Below are positions 62,236-64,000 of a DNA stretch of 64,000 nt, piece after piece (positions within the stretch are counted from its first letter, which is position 1; every line of letters starts with the position of its first letter). The notes under the pieces were generated by a model that was given only the letters and a program-made list of their open reading frames with translations, had not been told where the DNA came from and searched no databases. A program made the position numbers and the translations under genes. This stretch comes from Accumulibacter sp. (GTDB lineage: Bacteria; Pseudomonadota; Gammaproteobacteria; Burkholderiales; Rhodocyclaceae): assembly GCA_024235715.1 (NCBI GenBank), contig JACKLW010000006.1, positions 420,739-484,738 on the forward strand, in the 5' to 3' direction.

Positions 62236-63225
62236 ATGACCCAAATCCCAGCCGACGACTACGACAGCCCCTGGAAAGACGTACTCGAACACGCCTTTCC
62301 CGAGTTCATGGCCTTCTACTTTCCCCAGGCCCACGCCCAGATCGACTGGAACCAGGGGCATGAATTCAAACCCACCGAACTACGCCAGGTGGTGCGCGAT
62401 GCCGAGCTGGGCAAACGCTTTGCCGACACCCTCGTCCAGGTCACCCTCCAGGACGGCCAGCGCCGCTGGATCTACATCCATATCGAAATTCAGGGCCAGC
62501 GAGACAGCGATTTTGCCCATCGCATGTTCACCTACAACTACCGGCTCTATGATCGCTTCGCCACCCCCATCGCCAGCCTGGCCGTCCTGGCCGACGAAAG
62601 CGAAGGCTGGAAACCCGACCGCTATGGTTTTGAAGTCCTCGGCTGTCGCCACAGCCTGGAGTTCCCTGTGGTCAAATTGCTCGAATACGCCGAGCGCGTT
62701 GATCAGCTTGAAAGCGACCACAACCCCTTCGCCCTGGTCACCGCCGCCCACCTGCGCAACCGGCAAACCAAACACGACCCCGAAGCCCGCTACCAGGCCA
62801 AACGTACCCTCGTCCGGCTGCTCTACCGCCAGGGCTGGGAGCGCCAGCGTATCCTCGACCTCTTTGCCGTGCTCGACTGGATGATGCGCCTGCCGGAAGG
62901 CCTGGAAGATAAGCTGTGGCAAGATATCGAACAAATTGAAGGAGAGCGCAAAATGCCCTACGTCACCAGCGTCGAACGTCGTGCCACCGAACGCGGTATC
63001 CAGAAAGGCATGCAACAAGGCGAAGAAAAGGTACTCGAACGGCTACTTGCCCGCCGCTTTGGCCCCCTCAGCCAAACTACCCGGCAGCGTCTCAAGAACG
63101 CCACGCCTACGGCATGTACGCCTTCAACGGCATCCTTTTCAACCACGAAAGCCTGGTCCGCGGCGAAACTTCCGCTACCTGCTCAAGGAAATGCTTCTTG
63201 CCGACTACAGTTCGGCCAAGCGTGA
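62236..63225 (+). pseudogene. Second Rpn-family gene, 3' end replaced
   Basis: N-terminal 285 or so residues match the first Rpn protein (DDYDSPWKDVLEHAFPEFMA, IHIEIQGQ, FTYNYRLYDRFATPIASLAV, LLARRFGPLSQTTRQRLKNA). At about 63104, where the DUF4351 end should continue as AT-LEQLE..., the frame runs into unrelated residues (TPTACTPSTASFSTTK) read out of frame through a gmd remnant. So the gene lacks its normal C-terminus. The nuclease core is intact, so partial function is possible. Confidence 0.75.
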
Positions 63226-63334
63226 CGCGCTCGTCAAATCGGCCGGCGTCAGAATGTTCGACCACCACGAATAGGCAAGCGATGAGCAAACCGAAAATCT
63301 ACGCCGCCGGCCACCGGGCTCGGCAGGGAGCTTA
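63102..63334 (+). pseudogene. Decayed gmd-fcl (GDP-fucose pathway) remnant
   Basis: Three pieces. AYGMYAFNGILFNHESLVRG (63105 on) is the conserved YxxxK-following block of GDP-mannose 4,6-dehydratase. In another frame from 63170, FRYLLKEMLLADYSSAKRDA..RMFDHHE-stop (63272-63274) looks like its C-terminus. Seven bases on, ATG 63282 opens MSKPKIYAAGHR, the start of GDP-L-fucose synthase, which then breaks (ARQGA-stop). The middle of gmd and almost all of fcl are gone. Suggests deletion within a former exopolysaccharide operon. Confidence 0.75.
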
Positions 63335-63347
63335 AGGAGAACCGTTC

Positions 63348-63518
63348 ATGCTAAAGAGCTATGAAGCGATCTATGACCATGGGACGATCAGGTGGTTGGC
63401 CGACAAACCCCACGTGGACGAGGCTCGTGTCATCATCACCATGCTTCCTCCGCAAGCTAATCTGAAGTTCCGACCGCTCGCAACCGCGATTGCGGCGACA
63501 AGCCTCTGTTTTTTCTAA
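63348..63518 (+). CDS. Truncated antitoxin-like small protein
   Basis: 56 codons from ATG 63348, which has AAGGAG eight bases upstream. The start MLKSYEAIYDHGTIRWLADK and DEARVIITMLPP resemble small antitoxins encoded before VapC-like toxins. After about residue 36 the sequence (ANLKFRPLATAIAATSLCFF) is probably IS DNA, so the gene was cut by insertion. No toxin is visible. Identification is tentative. Confidence 0.55.
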   Translation: MLKSYEAIYDHGTIRWLADKPHVDEARVIITMLPPQANLKFRPLATAIAATSLCFF

Positions 63519-63603
63519 GTAAGTCGTTCGAGAAGCAGGTTTTCTGGCTTCTTTTTGTAGTCACTAATTCGTATTGACATGCGCTGTTATTTGTTTTATA
63601 TTT

Positions 63604-64000
63604 ATGAGCATGCCTGCTCGCACTGGAACCGCTCACGTCGTCACTACGACCCGCAAGTACAAGGATCGGGTCTATCACACGCACCTGCTGCGTCGCAGTT
63701 ATCGCGAAGGCGGCTCGGTCAAGAACGAGACGCTGGGCAATCTCTCGCATCTGCCCGATGCGCTGGTCGATGTCATCCGCCGATCGCTGCAGGGCGAAAC
63801 CTTTGTGCCGCTGGCAAAGGCCTTCGAGATCGAGCGCTCGCGCGCGCATGGGCAGGTGCAGGCCGTGTCAATGGCCATGCAGCGCCTGGGATTCGCGTCG
63901 TTGATTGCCAGCAAGCCGTGCCGCGAGCGTGATCTGGTGCTGGCGATGATCGCTTCGCGTATCGTGGCGCCGCAAACGAAGCTGGCCACGACCCGCTGGT
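63604..64000 (+). mobile_element. IS1634-type transposase, 5' part (runs off window)
   Basis: An open frame from ATG 63604 (MSMPARTGTAHVVTTTRKYK) to the window end, 132 codons. TTTRKYKDRVYHTHLLRRSY and GGSVKNETLGNLSHLPDALV, then LQGETFVPLAKAFEIERSRA are typical of IS1634/IS4-like transposases. The catalytic DDE part lies beyond the edge. The AT-rich leader (63505-63603) and the point where the antitoxin homology stops (about 63455-63465) suggest the left end is nearby. Confidence 0.82.

Overview
The window is high-GC DNA from a betaproteobacterium, most likely in or near the Rhodocyclales (an Accumulibacter-like lineage is my best guess). The placement rests on gene content and on a two-piece, circularly permuted tmRNA whose tag ends in a betaproteobacterial form (A-N-D-E-R-F-A-M-A-A). 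It is inference; no identity values were computed.

Region 1 (1-24553) is a flagellar locus. flgD (cut by the window edge) to flgL plus a small lipoprotein run on the + strand. The type III export, switch and MS-ring genes fliF-G-H-I-J-K-L-M-N-O-P-Q-R run on the - strand and converge on them. Divergent from fliF is a two-component pair of the FleS/FleR (FlrB/FlrC) type, followed by an isolated fliE behind a textbook sigma-54 promoter. A sigma-28-like promoter sits in front of flgK. Together these suggest the usual hierarchy: RpoN plus FleR drive middle genes, FliA drives late genes.

Region 2 (24640-54207) is mainly housekeeping: ssrA, a SulP transporter, DAHP synthase and mfd (one operon), a sirtuin, mtaD flanked by two near-duplicate OmpA-like genes, ubiG-gph, cbiX, trmO, pdxH, an M61 peptidase, a glutamate-type binding protein, a giant NAD-glutamate dehydrogenase, a DUF2889 gene, sucCD, an ornithine cyclodeaminase homologue, and a PP2C / FHA / metallo-beta-lactamase signalling group. 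Glutamate uptake, glutamate dehydrogenase and succinyl-CoA synthetase form a short metabolic line from glutamate into the TCA cycle.

Region 3 (54260-64000) looks accessory and linked to exopolysaccharide. It holds rfbC and rfbA (with a terminator-like leader), an RfaH/NusG paralogue, a beta-CASP metallohydrolase, two Rpn/PD-(D/E)XK genes, a MntA/HepT toxin-antitoxin pair, a DUF29 gene, an EPS-associated MarR regulator, a decayed gmd-fcl remnant, a truncated antitoxin-like gene and the start of an IS1634-like transposase. Two families of palindromic REP-like repeats are scattered here and elsewhere, and an exact copy of the enterobacterial ops sequence lies upstream of the second Rpn gene. The edges of this region are where previously unseen biology is most likely.
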